IMG/VR virus record: IMGVR_UViG_3300029267_001052
Coordinates: 1-23,342 of that record
DNA from: a virus
Length of the DNA stretch: 23,342 bases
Direction: 5' to 3' (one strand)
This document shows positions 14,093 through 22,439 of the stretch, one piece after another (position 1 is the first letter of the stretch; each line of letters starts with the position of its first letter). The position numbers were made by a program, and so were the translations under genes. The notes beneath the pieces were generated by a model. It searched no databases. It was not told the origin of the DNA and was given only the letters and a program-made list of their open reading frames with translations.

Positions 14093-14761
14093 ATGCTTTC
14101 AACGCTGATCGGAAAAGCCGGAATTACGTTGGCGCTGGTAACCGTGTGCTTGGTCGCGCTGGCCATCGTGGCTCGCAACTGGTCGTGCCGAAAGCCACGT
14201 GAACCTCGACCACCGAGAATTATCACTGCTGGCCCCTACGATGTGGTTGACTCGCCGACTGGCGCGAGTCTGGTAGTTGCAGCCGGACGCCGAGGACGGA
14301 CCCGCACCATTATTCTCGCCGGAGTCGCCGTCCCGGCGTCCGGGGCATTTGCTCAGGTCTCTGCCGATCATCTGCGAGGCATGGCGGGAGGCTCGATCAC
14401 CGTCCAATACGAGCGGCATGGGCTGCTTCGCGGAGAGGCTCCTGGAGATTTTTTGGCATGGTTCGAGGAGCACGCTCCTGGTTGTGAGATTTGCTCAATA
14501 CCACCGACCCCCAAAGAGCCCGAGCCGCAATTCTGCGAGGAGGCGCAATCGAGGCTGGAATCATTATTGGTAGACGAGCCCCTAGAGGCTCGTGGCCCCC
14601 TCACAGGTCTTGTGTTCGGTGCCAGTGGGATCAATCTGAATCTCGCTCAGATTGCGGGTGGTTATGCCAAAATCACGGCAGGCTACGATGCCCCCAAGGA
14701 ATGGCGAGAGGCGGAAGCTGAGGCGAAGAAACAAAAACTTGGTGTCTGGGGAGGGAAATAA
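14093..14761 (+). CDS. membrane-anchored nuclease-fold (SNase-like) protein, degenerate
   Basis: A 222-residue protein. Residues about 8-28 are a transmembrane or signal-anchor segment. From about 45 onward the pattern resembles staphylococcal-nuclease-like OB folds: IILAGVAVPASG at the place of the usual IDAPE, GSITVQY, then LTGLVFGASGINLNLAQIAGGYAKI and the C-terminal EAEAKKQKLGVWG helix. The Asp and Glu of the catalytic loop are absent, so it is probably not active as a nuclease. A binding role at the membrane is likely. It is the first gene of the membrane-protein cluster. Confidence 0.55.
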   Translation: MLSTLIGKAGITLALVTVCLVALAIVARNWSCRKPREPRPPRIITAGPYDVVDSPTGASLVVAAGRRGRTRTIILAGVAVPASGAFAQVSADHLRGMAGGSITVQYERHGLLRGEAPGDFLAWFEEHAPGCEICSIPPTPKEPEPQFCEEAQSRLESLLVDEPLEARGPLTGLVFGASGINLNLAQIAGGYAKITAGYDAPKEWREAEAEAKKQKLGVWGGK

Positions 14762-14764
14762 ATC

Positions 14765-15349
14765 ATGTTGCCTGAGTGGATTGTTATCGGCGGGGTTTTG
14801 TTTTGGGGTATTCTGGCAGTTTTGTCTTTTGTGGCCATGATTTCCATTCATAACCGATGCGAAGGATTTGCATTGACTGCATTGGGATTGTTTGCCGTTG
14901 TCTGTATTCTGTTTGGCGACCTCTACCCGTGGGCAATCGCAAATGCTTCCGTGCTGATTTGGTGTGCCGTCGCGTATCCGCTGATTGGTGTGGCCTGGAG
15001 CTTTCCTCGATGGTTTTTGTTTCTCGATAGGGTTAAGTCAGAATACAAATCGCAGCTTGCCGAGTTTGGCAAACTGAGCAAGGACAAATGGGGAGAGTGG
15101 GGACGAGTCGTTGTCTGTAGTTGGTCATTGTATGATGCTGGTTTGCAATTCGATGCAGAAACAGGCAAGCTGACGCCACCACCATTCCATAGCAACAAGG
15201 AACGGATTTTTGGATGGATGTTGCTCTGGCCGTGGTCGATGCTGGACGCTCTTCTTGGTGAGCTGGTCTTTCGCGTTCTTCGGTGGGTGCGCGATTCGCT
15301 GCAGCGGTTTTATCAAGCGATCTCTGACAAGATGTTCTCGGAAATCTAG
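14765..15349 (+). CDS. multi-pass membrane protein
   Basis: A 194-residue protein with three likely membrane segments at about residues 5-27, 36-55 and 60-80, then a soluble region, and an amphipathic or re-entrant segment near 150-170 (RIFGWMLLWPWSMLDALLG). No enzyme motif is seen. Its position inside a run of small membrane proteins suggests a holin-like or envelope role, but the family is not recognised. Confidence 0.65.
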   Translation: MLPEWIVIGGVLFWGILAVLSFVAMISIHNRCEGFALTALGLFAVVCILFGDLYPWAIANASVLIWCAVAYPLIGVAWSFPRWFLFLDRVKSEYKSQLAEFGKLSKDKWGEWGRVVVCSWSLYDAGLQFDAETGKLTPPPFHSNKERIFGWMLLWPWSMLDALLGELVFRVLRWVRDSLQRFYQAISDKMFSEI

Positions 15350-15356
15350 TGGCGGG

Positions 15357-15578
15357 ATGAACAAAATGCTTAATTTACGAATCGTTTGCACGACGGTCTG
15401 CTTCGCGTGTATCGCTGCCGGGGTGGTGCTTGGGTTGTTTGCGATTTGGGGCGGCATTGATGAAGCCGTGGCGTTAAAGGGTGTCCTGTCGGTACTGCTG
15501 GTCTTCGTAGCATCATACGGTGTGCCGTATGTCAATGACATCATGCATCCGGTAACCAACAAAAATTGGGAGGACTGA
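15357..15578 (+). CDS. small two-helix membrane protein
   Basis: A 73-residue protein with two hydrophobic helices (about 7-30 and 37-58) and a short polar tail. The ATG at 15357 has a weak GGCGGG site just upstream; an ATG at 15366 is also possible. Size and topology resemble class II holins or superinfection-type membrane peptides, but this rests on topology only. Confidence 0.6.
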   Translation: MNKMLNLRIVCTTVCFACIAAGVVLGLFAIWGGIDEAVALKGVLSVLLVFVASYGVPYVNDIMHPVTNKNWED

Positions 15579-15581
15579 AAA

Positions 15582-15890
15582 ATGTCTTTTGCTTCATGGG
15601 CTATGATAATCGGCTTTGCGATTTTGGTTGGCCTTGTAGCTGGCCGATTCAAGAGTGCCTGGGAGTGGATTGTGGGGGCGTGGGCATTCATTTCTCGAAA
15701 GAAGGTGCCGACGACAACCAATTCCTTCGTCCTGGATTGGATCGACCACAGCGAGTCGGCGGCTGCCCAAGCCTTGTTGCGATTGGTGCGGAGCAACTTT
15801 CGGCAACGGGGTGATGCGGACGGAGTAAAACAGTGTACTGCGCTAATTGTTGCGGCTGCGGAATGGGACGATGACGAGCCCGAGGAGTAG
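15582..15890 (+). CDS. small membrane-anchored protein
   Basis: A 102-residue protein with one N-terminal membrane segment (about 5-24) and an acidic cytosolic tail ending DDDEPEE. GGAGG lies before the ATG. It is closely packed between two other short membrane proteins. Function unknown. Confidence 0.65.
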   Translation: MSFASWAMIIGFAILVGLVAGRFKSAWEWIVGAWAFISRKKVPTTTNSFVLDWIDHSESAAAQALLRLVRSNFRQRGDADGVKQCTALIVAAAEWDDDEPEE

Positions 15891-15893
15891 ATC

Positions 15894-16292
15894 ATGGAGA
15901 CGATTCGCAGGTATGCGTTGTGCGTTGCCATTGGCCTTATCCTTGGCGGTGCGGCCGTCGAGTACGGGCCGATGGCGCTACGGCTGCTGCCCGGCTCCGA
16001 TTGGGGAACGCCGGTCGATGCGATGATCGTCTACGAGTCGGGATTTGACACGGTACCAACGCGAGAGTTCACGAAGATGATTACGCACGCTCCACGAGAT
16101 TGTGGCGTTAGGGTCATCGACAAAGACACGCTCGGAAAAGGTAAGCAGCCATCGGCAGAATTGCAACCATACCTCGATGCCGCGAAGGGCCATGACCTGC
16201 CCGTGCTGGTGTCGCATTGGGCCAGCGGATTGTATTCGGCGAAACCCTGCCCTGAGACGCTTGAAGGCCTGAAAGCGGAGGTTGGGAAATGA
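15894..16292 (+). CDS. hypothetical membrane-anchored protein, thioredoxin-like region
   Basis: A 132-residue protein with an N-terminal hydrophobic segment (about 6-24). The rest reads MIVYESGFDTVPTREFTKM, then GVRVIDKDT and LPVLVSHWASG, which resembles a thioredoxin fold in strand order but has no CxxC. GAGGAG precedes the ATG, and its stop overlaps the protease start. It may be a partner of that protease, which is inferred from coupling only. Confidence 0.55.
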   Translation: METIRRYALCVAIGLILGGAAVEYGPMALRLLPGSDWGTPVDAMIVYESGFDTVPTREFTKMITHAPRDCGVRVIDKDTLGKGKQPSAELQPYLDAAKGHDLPVLVSHWASGLYSAKPCPETLEGLKAEVGK

Positions 16293-17068
16293 GCATCCAC
16301 ATTACCGATTCCAATTTTCGCGAGGTTGTTCAGCGGTCGCAAGAGGCTGGATTCACGGTTGGTGCATTGCCACGTCGGTCGAAAGTTGGCGGTCTGGCAT
16401 GCGCTCCCGTGTTCGCGGAGCGTGTGCCGTTGCTGCCTGAAAGCCAGTGGAAAAGCCGGATTCGTGAAGCCGAAGCCGACGGTGTGTATATCGGTCAGCG
16501 GTGGCAGAGCGACCCAAACGCGGACTACCAAAACGGATTCGGCTACTGTTGGGCCTATTCACTGTCGCAAGCCACGATGGCCTGTCGTGCTGCGATGGGC
16601 CAGCCGTTCGTGCAACTCTCGCCCGAATCTCTCGCCGAATGCGTCGGCTACCGCAATCGCGGCTACTACCTCGACGATGCGTTGGCGTATGCGTCTCAGC
16701 ACGGTATCGCCTCTCGGTTGTTTGTACCGCAACACAAAATCAGCAAGGCGCAATGGTCTCAGCAGTACCTCGACGATCGGAAAAACTACATCCCGACGGA
16801 GTGGTATGACCTCGACGGCAAAGACGTGTGGGCGGCAACGGTCACGGCGCTCATCATGGGGTTCGGCTGCTACGTCGGCTACGACTGGTGGGGACATGCG
16901 GTGTGGCTGGATCGATTGCGAATTGGCAGCAACGGCAAGATCGAGGTTCACACGCCCAACAGTCACGGCCCTGGCAATGATGCATGGATTAGCGGTAGTC
17001 GTGCGATCCCCTCGATGGGTTCGTTTGTTTTGCGGAACGTCACTTTTTCAACTGGAGGGAGAGCTTAA
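16289..17068 (+). CDS. papain-like (C1-type) cysteine peptidase
   Basis: A 259-residue protein; ATG overlaps the upstream TGA (ATGA), and GGAGG precedes it. The catalytic set is visible: Q81 and C87 in QNGFGYCWAYS, H203 in WWGHAVW, and N224 in TPNSHGPG. Residues 1-70 could act as a propeptide-like region. There is no signal peptide, so export would need another route (membrane pores made by neighbours). No muramidase, amidase or transglycosylase is seen in the window. I infer a possible role in cutting envelope or virion protein; processing of a phage structural protein is the alternative. Confidence 0.8.
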   Translation: MSIHITDSNFREVVQRSQEAGFTVGALPRRSKVGGLACAPVFAERVPLLPESQWKSRIREAEADGVYIGQRWQSDPNADYQNGFGYCWAYSLSQATMACRAAMGQPFVQLSPESLAECVGYRNRGYYLDDALAYASQHGIASRLFVPQHKISKAQWSQQYLDDRKNYIPTEWYDLDGKDVWAATVTALIMGFGCYVGYDWWGHAVWLDRLRIGSNGKIEVHTPNSHGPGNDAWISGSRAIPSMGSFVLRNVTFSTGGRA

Positions 17069-17454
17069 TGAGAGGTCTGCTTTTGATTTTGTGCGTAGCG
17101 TTGTTGGTGGTTGGCACTGACAACCTCGTCACAAAGGTTTCGGCGGTGGCGCCACAAGAGGAGGCAACGCTTGCTCCGCCTGTGATTGAAATTGGGGCAC
17201 CGCCGTCTTCGGCCGCTATCACGGTGGCCGATTGCGCGACGTGCCCCAACCAAGGCACGTGTCCTTACATTGTGAGTCAGACGGTGGATCAATCTCAAGA
17301 CGAAGTGCAAGCAACTAACGAATCTTGCGAGGCACGGCCCGGAGGTCCGCTGCGTCGGATTGCCCAAGCGAGGCCTGTACGGGCGGTGATTCGCGCGAAA
17401 CCGGCACGGCGGGTACTCAGAGGTATCGGCCGGATTGTGTGTCGGCGGCGATGA
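17068..17454 (+). CDS. secreted or membrane-anchored small protein with basic tail
   Basis: A 128-residue protein. The N-terminus is hydrophobic with a following polar segment, like a signal peptide (about 1-25, possible cleavage near VSA). A cysteine-bearing middle (CATCPNQGTC) could bind metal or form disulfides. The C-terminal 40 residues are very basic (RRIAQARPVRAVIRAKPARR). The stop-start TAATG overlap couples it to the peptidase. A spanin-like or envelope-binding role is possible but not shown. Confidence 0.65.
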   Translation: MRGLLLILCVALLVVGTDNLVTKVSAVAPQEEATLAPPVIEIGAPPSSAAITVADCATCPNQGTCPYIVSQTVDQSQDEVQATNESCEARPGGPLRRIAQARPVRAVIRAKPARRVLRGIGRIVCRRR

Positions 17455-17467
17455 CAGGAAGCCTCCC

Positions 17468-17500
17468 GGCCGGCCAGTGGTTTGTAGCCGCTGGCCGGCC
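17468..17500 (+). terminator. strong GC-rich hairpin, terminator-like or structural
   Basis: A perfect 10-bp inverted repeat (17468-17477 with 17491-17500) extends inward by three more pairs with one G-U, leaving a seven-base loop. No run of T follows, so it is not a standard intrinsic terminator. It lies between the secreted protein gene and a tiny membrane-protein gene. Confidence 0.5.
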
Positions 17501-17516
17501 AACTCTTATTGGAGTC

Positions 17517-17633
17517 ATGGCCATGAGTATCTTCGCAAAAGTCGTGGCATTTTTTGGGATTTTCATTGTCGCCGTAATCGTTCGTCTGACTGTTGAATGG
17601 TGCTATGGCATTTTCGCGGGTAGAAAATTATGA
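17517..17633 (+). CDS. 38-residue membrane peptide
   Basis: The peptide has an N-terminal ATG with GGAG six bases before it (an ATG at 17523 is a second candidate). Residues about 6-26 form one hydrophobic helix, followed by a short basic end. The stop overlaps the next start (ATGA). It is longer upstream only as a shadow frame. Similar minimal membrane peptides act as holins or spanin partners, but the role is not proved. Confidence 0.6.
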   Translation: MAMSIFAKVVAFFGIFIVAVIVRLTVEWCYGIFAGRKL

Positions 17634-18097
17634 ACATTATCTCGCAGGTTTCACCGAATCTAAGTTCACCGGATAGCTGGTCTACGTTTTTTTCGACAGT
17701 TGGTATTCCGGCTGGCTTGCTCGTTCTGTTTGTCGTTGGCGTGGCTTTTTTCCTGTACAAGGGTATGTCGTGGACGATTGGCAAAGACGGCTGGGTGACG
17801 AAAAATGCCAAGGAAGTGAATGATGCTAGAGTCGCAACCATGTCCAATCTAGATAACGCAGTCACAGAAGTTAAATCGGTGTTGGTAGGCCAGCAAGCAG
17901 CAGTGGGACAGCAACTCGTCCATTGTAAAGAAGTGCATAAGCCTGGGGGTCCGGCTAACGTGAACGATCTGCGAAGCGCAGGGCATAGTGCTGCTGATGC
18001 ACTGTTGACAATTGGACAGGCTGTGAACGCAGAAGACATCAAGGAGCATGTGGCGGCAATCCATAAGAGTCTGCGCACAAAATTGGGAGCTGATTAA
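17630..18097 (+). CDS. single-pass membrane protein with helical cytosolic domain
   Basis: A 155-residue protein with one membrane segment at about residues 25-44, flanked by a polar N-terminus; the remainder is helical and hydrophilic (EVNDARVATMSNLDNAVTEV). The ATG overlaps the upstream stop. No motif is recognised. It is placed within the candidate lysis cluster. Confidence 0.65.
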   Translation: MNIISQVSPNLSSPDSWSTFFSTVGIPAGLLVLFVVGVAFFLYKGMSWTIGKDGWVTKNAKEVNDARVATMSNLDNAVTEVKSVLVGQQAAVGQQLVHCKEVHKPGGPANVNDLRSAGHSAADALLTIGQAVNAEDIKEHVAAIHKSLRTKLGAD

Positions 18098-18111
18098 TAG
18101 CGGAGGCGATA

Positions 18112-18327
18112 ATGGGTGAAATCTTACTGATACTCATCTGTCTGATAGTTGGATTTGTGGCTGGTTGGTGCGCAACCTGCCTCGTCATCAATAGCGTGCT
18201 GCAATCGTACCGAGGCGAATGGTCGGAAAAATTAAAAGCCATTAGCAGGCACGCAAGGGCAATGCGAGCGGAGAGGGATGAGTTGAAAGCGAGGGTGGAA
18301 TGCACGCAATCAGGGCGAGGGGAGTGA
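18112..18327 (+). CDS. i-spanin-like membrane protein (tentative)
   Basis: A 71-residue protein with an N-terminal membrane helix (about 3-23) and a charged helical tail (SEKLKAISRHARAMRAERDELKAR). GGAGG precedes the ATG. This topology is that of inner-membrane spanin subunits, but also of many other small phage proteins. The gene closes the membrane-protein run. Confidence 0.55.
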   Translation: MGEILLILICLIVGFVAGWCATCLVINSVLQSYRGEWSEKLKAISRHARAMRAERDELKARVECTQSGRGE

Positions 18328-18449
18328 AAGCGGACGCGCCTTCATCGTGGGTGGAGGAGCGCCAGAAAAACCGACTGGAGCAGCATTGTGCCAAACACGA
18401 TCCGGAAGTTCCGCCGGGATATGAACGGTATGCTGGATGGGAGACGTAG
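18324..18449 (+). CDS. small hypothetical protein (41 aa)
   Basis: A GTG overlapping the upstream TGA (GTGA), with GAGGGGA directly before it, opens a 41-codon frame to a TAG at 18447-18449. The peptide is charged (ERQKNRLEQHCAKHDPE) and looks coding because its stop lies just before the next start. No family is recognised. Confidence 0.55.
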   Translation: MKADAPSSWVEERQKNRLEQHCAKHDPEVPPGYERYAGWET

Positions 18450-18451
18450 CC

Positions 18452-18646
18452 ATGGCCGAGGAATTGAACATGGTCGAACGGGACTTATTGGCTGGGCTGG
18501 GTGTATTTTTGGATGACTTGAAAATGGAAGCTGAGCGGAAGTCGCAGAGGATGTCCGAGGAAGATCGCCAGCTTGACGAACGACTGTGCCAGGCACTGGA
18601 TGCAGTGGAGAATCGCGTAAGGCGGAAAAACCAAATGCGAGAATAG
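18452..18646 (+). CDS. small helical hypothetical protein
   Basis: A 64-residue acidic, helical protein. The ATG at 18452 has GGGAG about eight bases upstream and is preferred to the longer start at 18437, which would overlap the previous gene. Position before the fibre genes suggests a chaperone or structural helper, but that is a guess. Confidence 0.55.
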   Translation: MAEELNMVERDLLAGLGVFLDDLKMEAERKSQRMSEEDRQLDERLCQALDAVENRVRRKNQMRE

Positions 18647-18651
18647 ACGCT

Positions 18652-19533
18652 ATGGCAGTAATCACAGCAGCAGGCAACGGCAATTGGTCAGTCGGTGGAA
18701 CCTGGAACGGCGGGGTTGCTCCTAGCACTGGCGACACTGCCGACGCAAACGGCTTTAGCATCACTCTGGACCAGGATGTAACATGCGATTTGCTAAGAAA
18801 CAACGCCTCCACGGGTGGGGCATTCGTCGTACCAGCAGCTACGACGCGAGTCATTAACGCCTCGCTGCAATCGAACAAGGCCAGCGTGATGATGTACGTC
18901 GGTGTGGGCCAGACACTGACCGTCAACGTGCCAGAGGGCGGCAACATTTCGCAAGAGAACGCCTCCACTGGTCGGCCAATTTACATGACAGGCGGGACGC
19001 TCAATATCAATGGCGACCTGACGCCAAGCACCTATAATTGGCCGATCGAATTGCATAACTCTGGGGCCGTCTGCAATTTCACGGGCGACATCCTCAGCGG
19101 GAGCGGGACAAGGGCATTCTACAACTATCAAGGCACTTTGAATGTCATCACTGACGAATGCATTGTGAACGGCGATTACATTTTGAACTGTCTAACGTTA
19201 GGAACATCTGCACTGAACATCACAGGTAAAGTACGGACAACGGGGAGCGCCGGACGGATATACACGTACCGTGGTACCACTTCTTGGAAGGACCAAGTCG
19301 TGTCAATCGGCGAGGACGAAGAGTTGCATTTGTATTGCAGCGATACCGGGACGCTTGATATTTCCGGACTGAAAATCCTGAATCGCGGAAACTTGGTGAT
19401 AAATACGCCCGGCACACTGACCATTGACAGTGGTACCCGTATTTACAACATGACGCCCAAAGCCCAGTGCTCGATAATTGGTGTGGCGAGCGACCCAGGG
19501 CTCCGCGTTGTAGCTGCGTATCAAGCTGCTTGA
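18652..19533 (+). CDS. fibre/tailspike-like beta-helix protein
   Basis: A 293-residue protein; the ATG at 18652 is the sensible start because upstream codons lie inside the previous gene. It opens GNGNWSVGGTWNGGVAPSTGDTA, a G8/autotransporter-like opening, and continues as repeated short beta-strand rungs rich in N, G, T, S. This is typical of right-handed beta-helix proteins of phage fibres. It is followed closely by the large fibre gene. Probably a virion appendage that binds or degrades surface glycans. Confidence 0.7.
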   Translation: MAVITAAGNGNWSVGGTWNGGVAPSTGDTADANGFSITLDQDVTCDLLRNNASTGGAFVVPAATTRVINASLQSNKASVMMYVGVGQTLTVNVPEGGNISQENASTGRPIYMTGGTLNINGDLTPSTYNWPIELHNSGAVCNFTGDILSGSGTRAFYNYQGTLNVITDECIVNGDYILNCLTLGTSALNITGKVRTTGSAGRIYTYRGTTSWKDQVVSIGEDEELHLYCSDTGTLDISGLKILNRGNLVINTPGTLTIDSGTRIYNMTPKAQCSIIGVASDPGLRVVAAYQAA

Positions 19534-19546
19534 AAGAGGAATAAGC

Positions 19547-22342
19547 ATGGCGATTGAGACACAAAACGGCGACTATGACCTCACGTCGGCCGTGACGATC
19601 TACAGTAAGGTTGCCGACGCTGCTACGGCAGGGCAATGGGTGTTGGACCTGGAAATTGGCGACGGATCGAAGAATCTCAATACTGCCGAGAGTGTTTTGG
19701 AATATGCCGTTACCGGAGCCAGCCAGACTTATCCGACGGTCTCGGTGGTGAAAGAATCCGGCACCCTTCGCGCCGGAAAAACACTCGGACCGTACAGCAT
19801 CGCCGACGGCGAGACACTTAGCGTAACGCTCGCATCGACGAATGCCAGTGATACGGATGTGGATGCAACGGTGACGCCTCGTAGATTGGCGGCGGATGTA
19901 ACGGCGATTAGTGGTGACAGCACAGCGGCAAATAATTTGGAAGCGGCTTACGATGGCACCGGCTACAGTTTCCAGAACCAGCAGATATCGAGGGAAGCCT
20001 ACGGCGTAAGCGGTACGGTTTGGCATGTCAAATATGACGCGAGTGAGACGATGGGCAACGATGGGTTGTCGTGGGAAACGGCCAAGAAAACGGCCGGAGC
20101 AGGTGTTAAGACGGTTATCGAAGCAGCATCAGCGGGCGACTTAGTGCTAATCGGGGCGGGAACATTCACGATTGGTAATGCTGTAATAAATACTCCCGAT
20201 GGTGTTTCAATCGAAGGTGCTGGCAAAGATGCAACTAGAATAACTTCGACTGCGGAAAATGCTGCGATTGTGCAACCACCTTCCGGTGCCATTATACGGA
20301 GCCTCACGATCGAAGGTCTTAATGACAACGGCACGTACCAGATGCCTTTGGGGTCTATAGAGAGCGCCGGACAGTCCGCCTTTACAAACTCTAGGGCGGA
20401 AAACATTCGGTTGATTGCGGATGCAGATGGTCTGTATGTAAATCATTCCGGTGTTTGCAGTTTAGTTTTATATAATTGCGAAGTAGAAACAAAGTTTGAT
20501 TGTGTTTATTTACAGGGAAACGCATCGCACACATTGTTTATGGATCAAGTTACCTTGCGATCCGATGGGCCATCGAGTATCGCCTCTAGTTCAGGGCGCG
20601 CTATTATGTCGATTGGTAGTATCATAAACGGAGTGAATTGCAATCTGTGGGCAAAAAACGCGGATCAATCTTCTTACGGCATTTTTGCAACCGGAGGAAC
20701 AATCACGTTGCGTGGCGGAAGTATTTATGGAGAAGACTATGTAGCCTACAACAATGTTGGCGCGACGATAACATTGATGGGTGTCGAGTACGACCGCACC
20801 AAACTGTATGGCGCAGTGTCTGATAACGCTAGAATCAAAACAGGCACCGACGGTTATGCTCAGTCGGACGTGAAGGAAGTTAAGGGCGTCGATGCCGACA
20901 CGGCAATTTCTAGCCGCGTCAATGCCAGCCAAATCGGCTTGGACTGGGCCGACGGTGGACGGCTGGACGCGATTCTCGATAGCCGATCCTCAAGCAGCGA
21001 AGTTCTTGCCATCCAGAACAACACCCGAGTGCGTGTAATCATTCCTGCAATGATCGAGCGACCGGACTCGGACAGCACAACGTATCGGCTCGATCTGTAC
21101 ATCTACGACGAAGCAGGCAATATGGAGTCGCCTGATTCGACGCCGACCATTACGGCCGCCAATCAAGCGGGGACGGACAGAAGTGCGAATCTCGGATCGG
21201 TCACGGAACAGGCGACCGGCCATTATTCCGTCACGTATGCCGTTGCATCCGATCACGCCATCGAACAAGTACGGTTCGAGTGGAGCATTGTCGAGGGTGG
21301 CGTTACGCGATTGCACGGCGGCTTGGCGCAGGTCGTCGATACAACGGCGGTTGACTTCACGGCAGCGGATCGGACGAAGCTGGAGGCGGTGCATACCAAG
21401 TTGCCATCACGCGATTATCTGGCTGGCTCGGCCGCTGCAACGGGCGAAACGCAAACGGACGCGGCTGCGGCACTCACGGCTTACGATCCGCCGACCAATA
21501 CGGAGATGGAAGCCCGGACGAAGCTGGCAGCGGAGTATGCAGATAAGACGACGCTTGACACAATAGCAGGCGACGTAGCGAACATCGACGGCGAAGCTAT
21601 GCCGGGGACACCGCCAACAGCAGAACAAAACGCCTCACAAGTACGAACGGAGTTGACGACAGAATTGTCGCGGCTCGATGCGACCATATCAAGTCGCCAT
21701 GCATCAGGCGCCGCCGTGGCGAAGTCGCCTGCTACGTTGGATTGGGATGGCGACGTGACGAACAAGCCAACCATTGGCACAAGCACGCTCACTACGAGTG
21801 ACATCCCGACGGCAAACGCCATTGCGTCGGCCGTGTGGGCCGCTACCACGCGAACGCTTACGAGTTTCGGCTCATTGGTCTCCTTAATATGGGCTGCCGC
21901 CTCACGGACGCTTACAGGCAGCTCATCGACGCACGTTGTGGCTGCTGCTGAAGGAGATGTTCCCGCTTACACCGCCATCACGGCCGGCAACACCGCAACC
22001 TACTACGGCCGCCTAAAGGATTCGAGCGGCGACGACATTACACAAGCAGGCGTATCGAGCATAGCCTACACGATCTATCCGATCAATCCAGATGACCCCA
22101 AGAACTACCTCAGAGAGACGCCAGTGACGGGGCATTCTGCCATAGACCTGACGGTGGCCGATGTGGTGTGGGATACGGTCCAGATAGATAGCGCGGCAAC
22201 GAATTACAATTTCCGCCATGCGCCAGTGATTACGACCAACGCCGCCTTCCCGACCGTCGGCGTGACGTATGTTGTCCGCTACACAATCGCGAGGGCTATC
22301 GGGCAACCGATCTATCGGCAACATCGGGTAAAGGTAACATAA
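19547..22342 (+). CDS. large tail fibre/tailspike protein with pectate-lyase-like beta-helix
   Basis: A 931-residue protein with GAGG upstream of the ATG. Residues about 1-150 form a beta-sandwich-like N-terminal part ending in the phage-type linker GDSTAANNLEAAYDGTGY. Residues about 158-430 form the right-handed beta-helix (pectin-lyase-like: GDLVLIGAGTFTIG, GVSIEGAGKDATRI), whose DNA is visibly more AT-rich. Residues about 430-620 contain beta domains, about 640-800 a helical or linker region with repeated AVWAATTRTLTSFG-type segments, and the C-terminus another beta domain. The product is a probable receptor-binding protein that recognises or cleaves host surface polysaccharide. Local composition suggests a swapped beta-helix module. 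Confidence 0.8.
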   Translation: MAIETQNGDYDLTSAVTIYSKVADAATAGQWVLDLEIGDGSKNLNTAESVLEYAVTGASQTYPTVSVVKESGTLRAGKTLGPYSIADGETLSVTLASTNASDTDVDATVTPRRLAADVTAISGDSTAANNLEAAYDGTGYSFQNQQISREAYGVSGTVWHVKYDASETMGNDGLSWETAKKTAGAGVKTVIEAASAGDLVLIGAGTFTIGNAVINTPDGVSIEGAGKDATRITSTAENAAIVQPPSGAIIRSLTIEGLNDNGTYQMPLGSIESAGQSAFTNSRAENIRLIADADGLYVNHSGVCSLVLYNCEVETKFDCVYLQGNASHTLFMDQVTLRSDGPSSIASSSGRAIMSIGSIINGVNCNLWAKNADQSSYGIFATGGTITLRGGSIYGEDYVAYNNVGATITLMGVEYDRTKLYGAVSDNARIKTGTDGYAQSDVKEVKGVDADTAISSRVNASQIGLDWADGGRLDAILDSRSSSSEVLAIQNNTRVRVIIPAMIERPDSDSTTYRLDLYIYDEAGNMESPDSTPTITAANQAGTDRSANLGSVTEQATGHYSVTYAVASDHAIEQVRFEWSIVEGGVTRLHGGLAQVVDTTAVDFTAADRTKLEAVHTKLPSRDYLAGSAAATGETQTDAAAALTAYDPPTNTEMEARTKLAAEYADKTTLDTIAGDVANIDGEAMPGTPPTAEQNASQVRTELTTELSRLDATISSRHASGAAVAKSPATLDWDGDVTNKPTIGTSTLTTSDIPTANAIASAVWAATTRTLTSFGSLVSLIWAAASRTLTGSSSTHVVAAAEGDVPAYTAITAGNTATYYGRLKDSSGDDITQAGVSSIAYTIYPINPDDPKNYLRETPVTGHSAIDLTVADVVWDTVQIDSAATNYNFRHAPVITTNAAFPTVGVTYVVRYTIARAIGQPIYRQHRVKVT

Positions 22343-22393
22343 CACCCCCCCGGTCGTAGGTTCTGTCTAGCGAAAATAGGCAAGGTAGGGCTG

Positions 22394-22433
22394 AGGGAAC
22401 TACCGGGGTAGCTAACTCCCTTTCTTTCTTTTA
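22394..22433 (+). terminator. intrinsic-terminator-like hairpin before the ParB-PAPS gene
   Basis: After the fibre gene, AGGGA (22394-22398) pairs with TCCCT (22417-22421) around an inner CTAC/GTAG stem, followed by a T-rich run to about 22433. The 97-base space between genes is otherwise empty. It likely ends the long transcript across the fibre genes. Confidence 0.55.
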
Positions 22434-22439
22434 CGAACC

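Noticed and set aside
15125-15931. Minus-strand 268-codon open frame
   Set aside because: It overlaps four compact + strand genes with good ribosome binding sites and has no recognisable domain.
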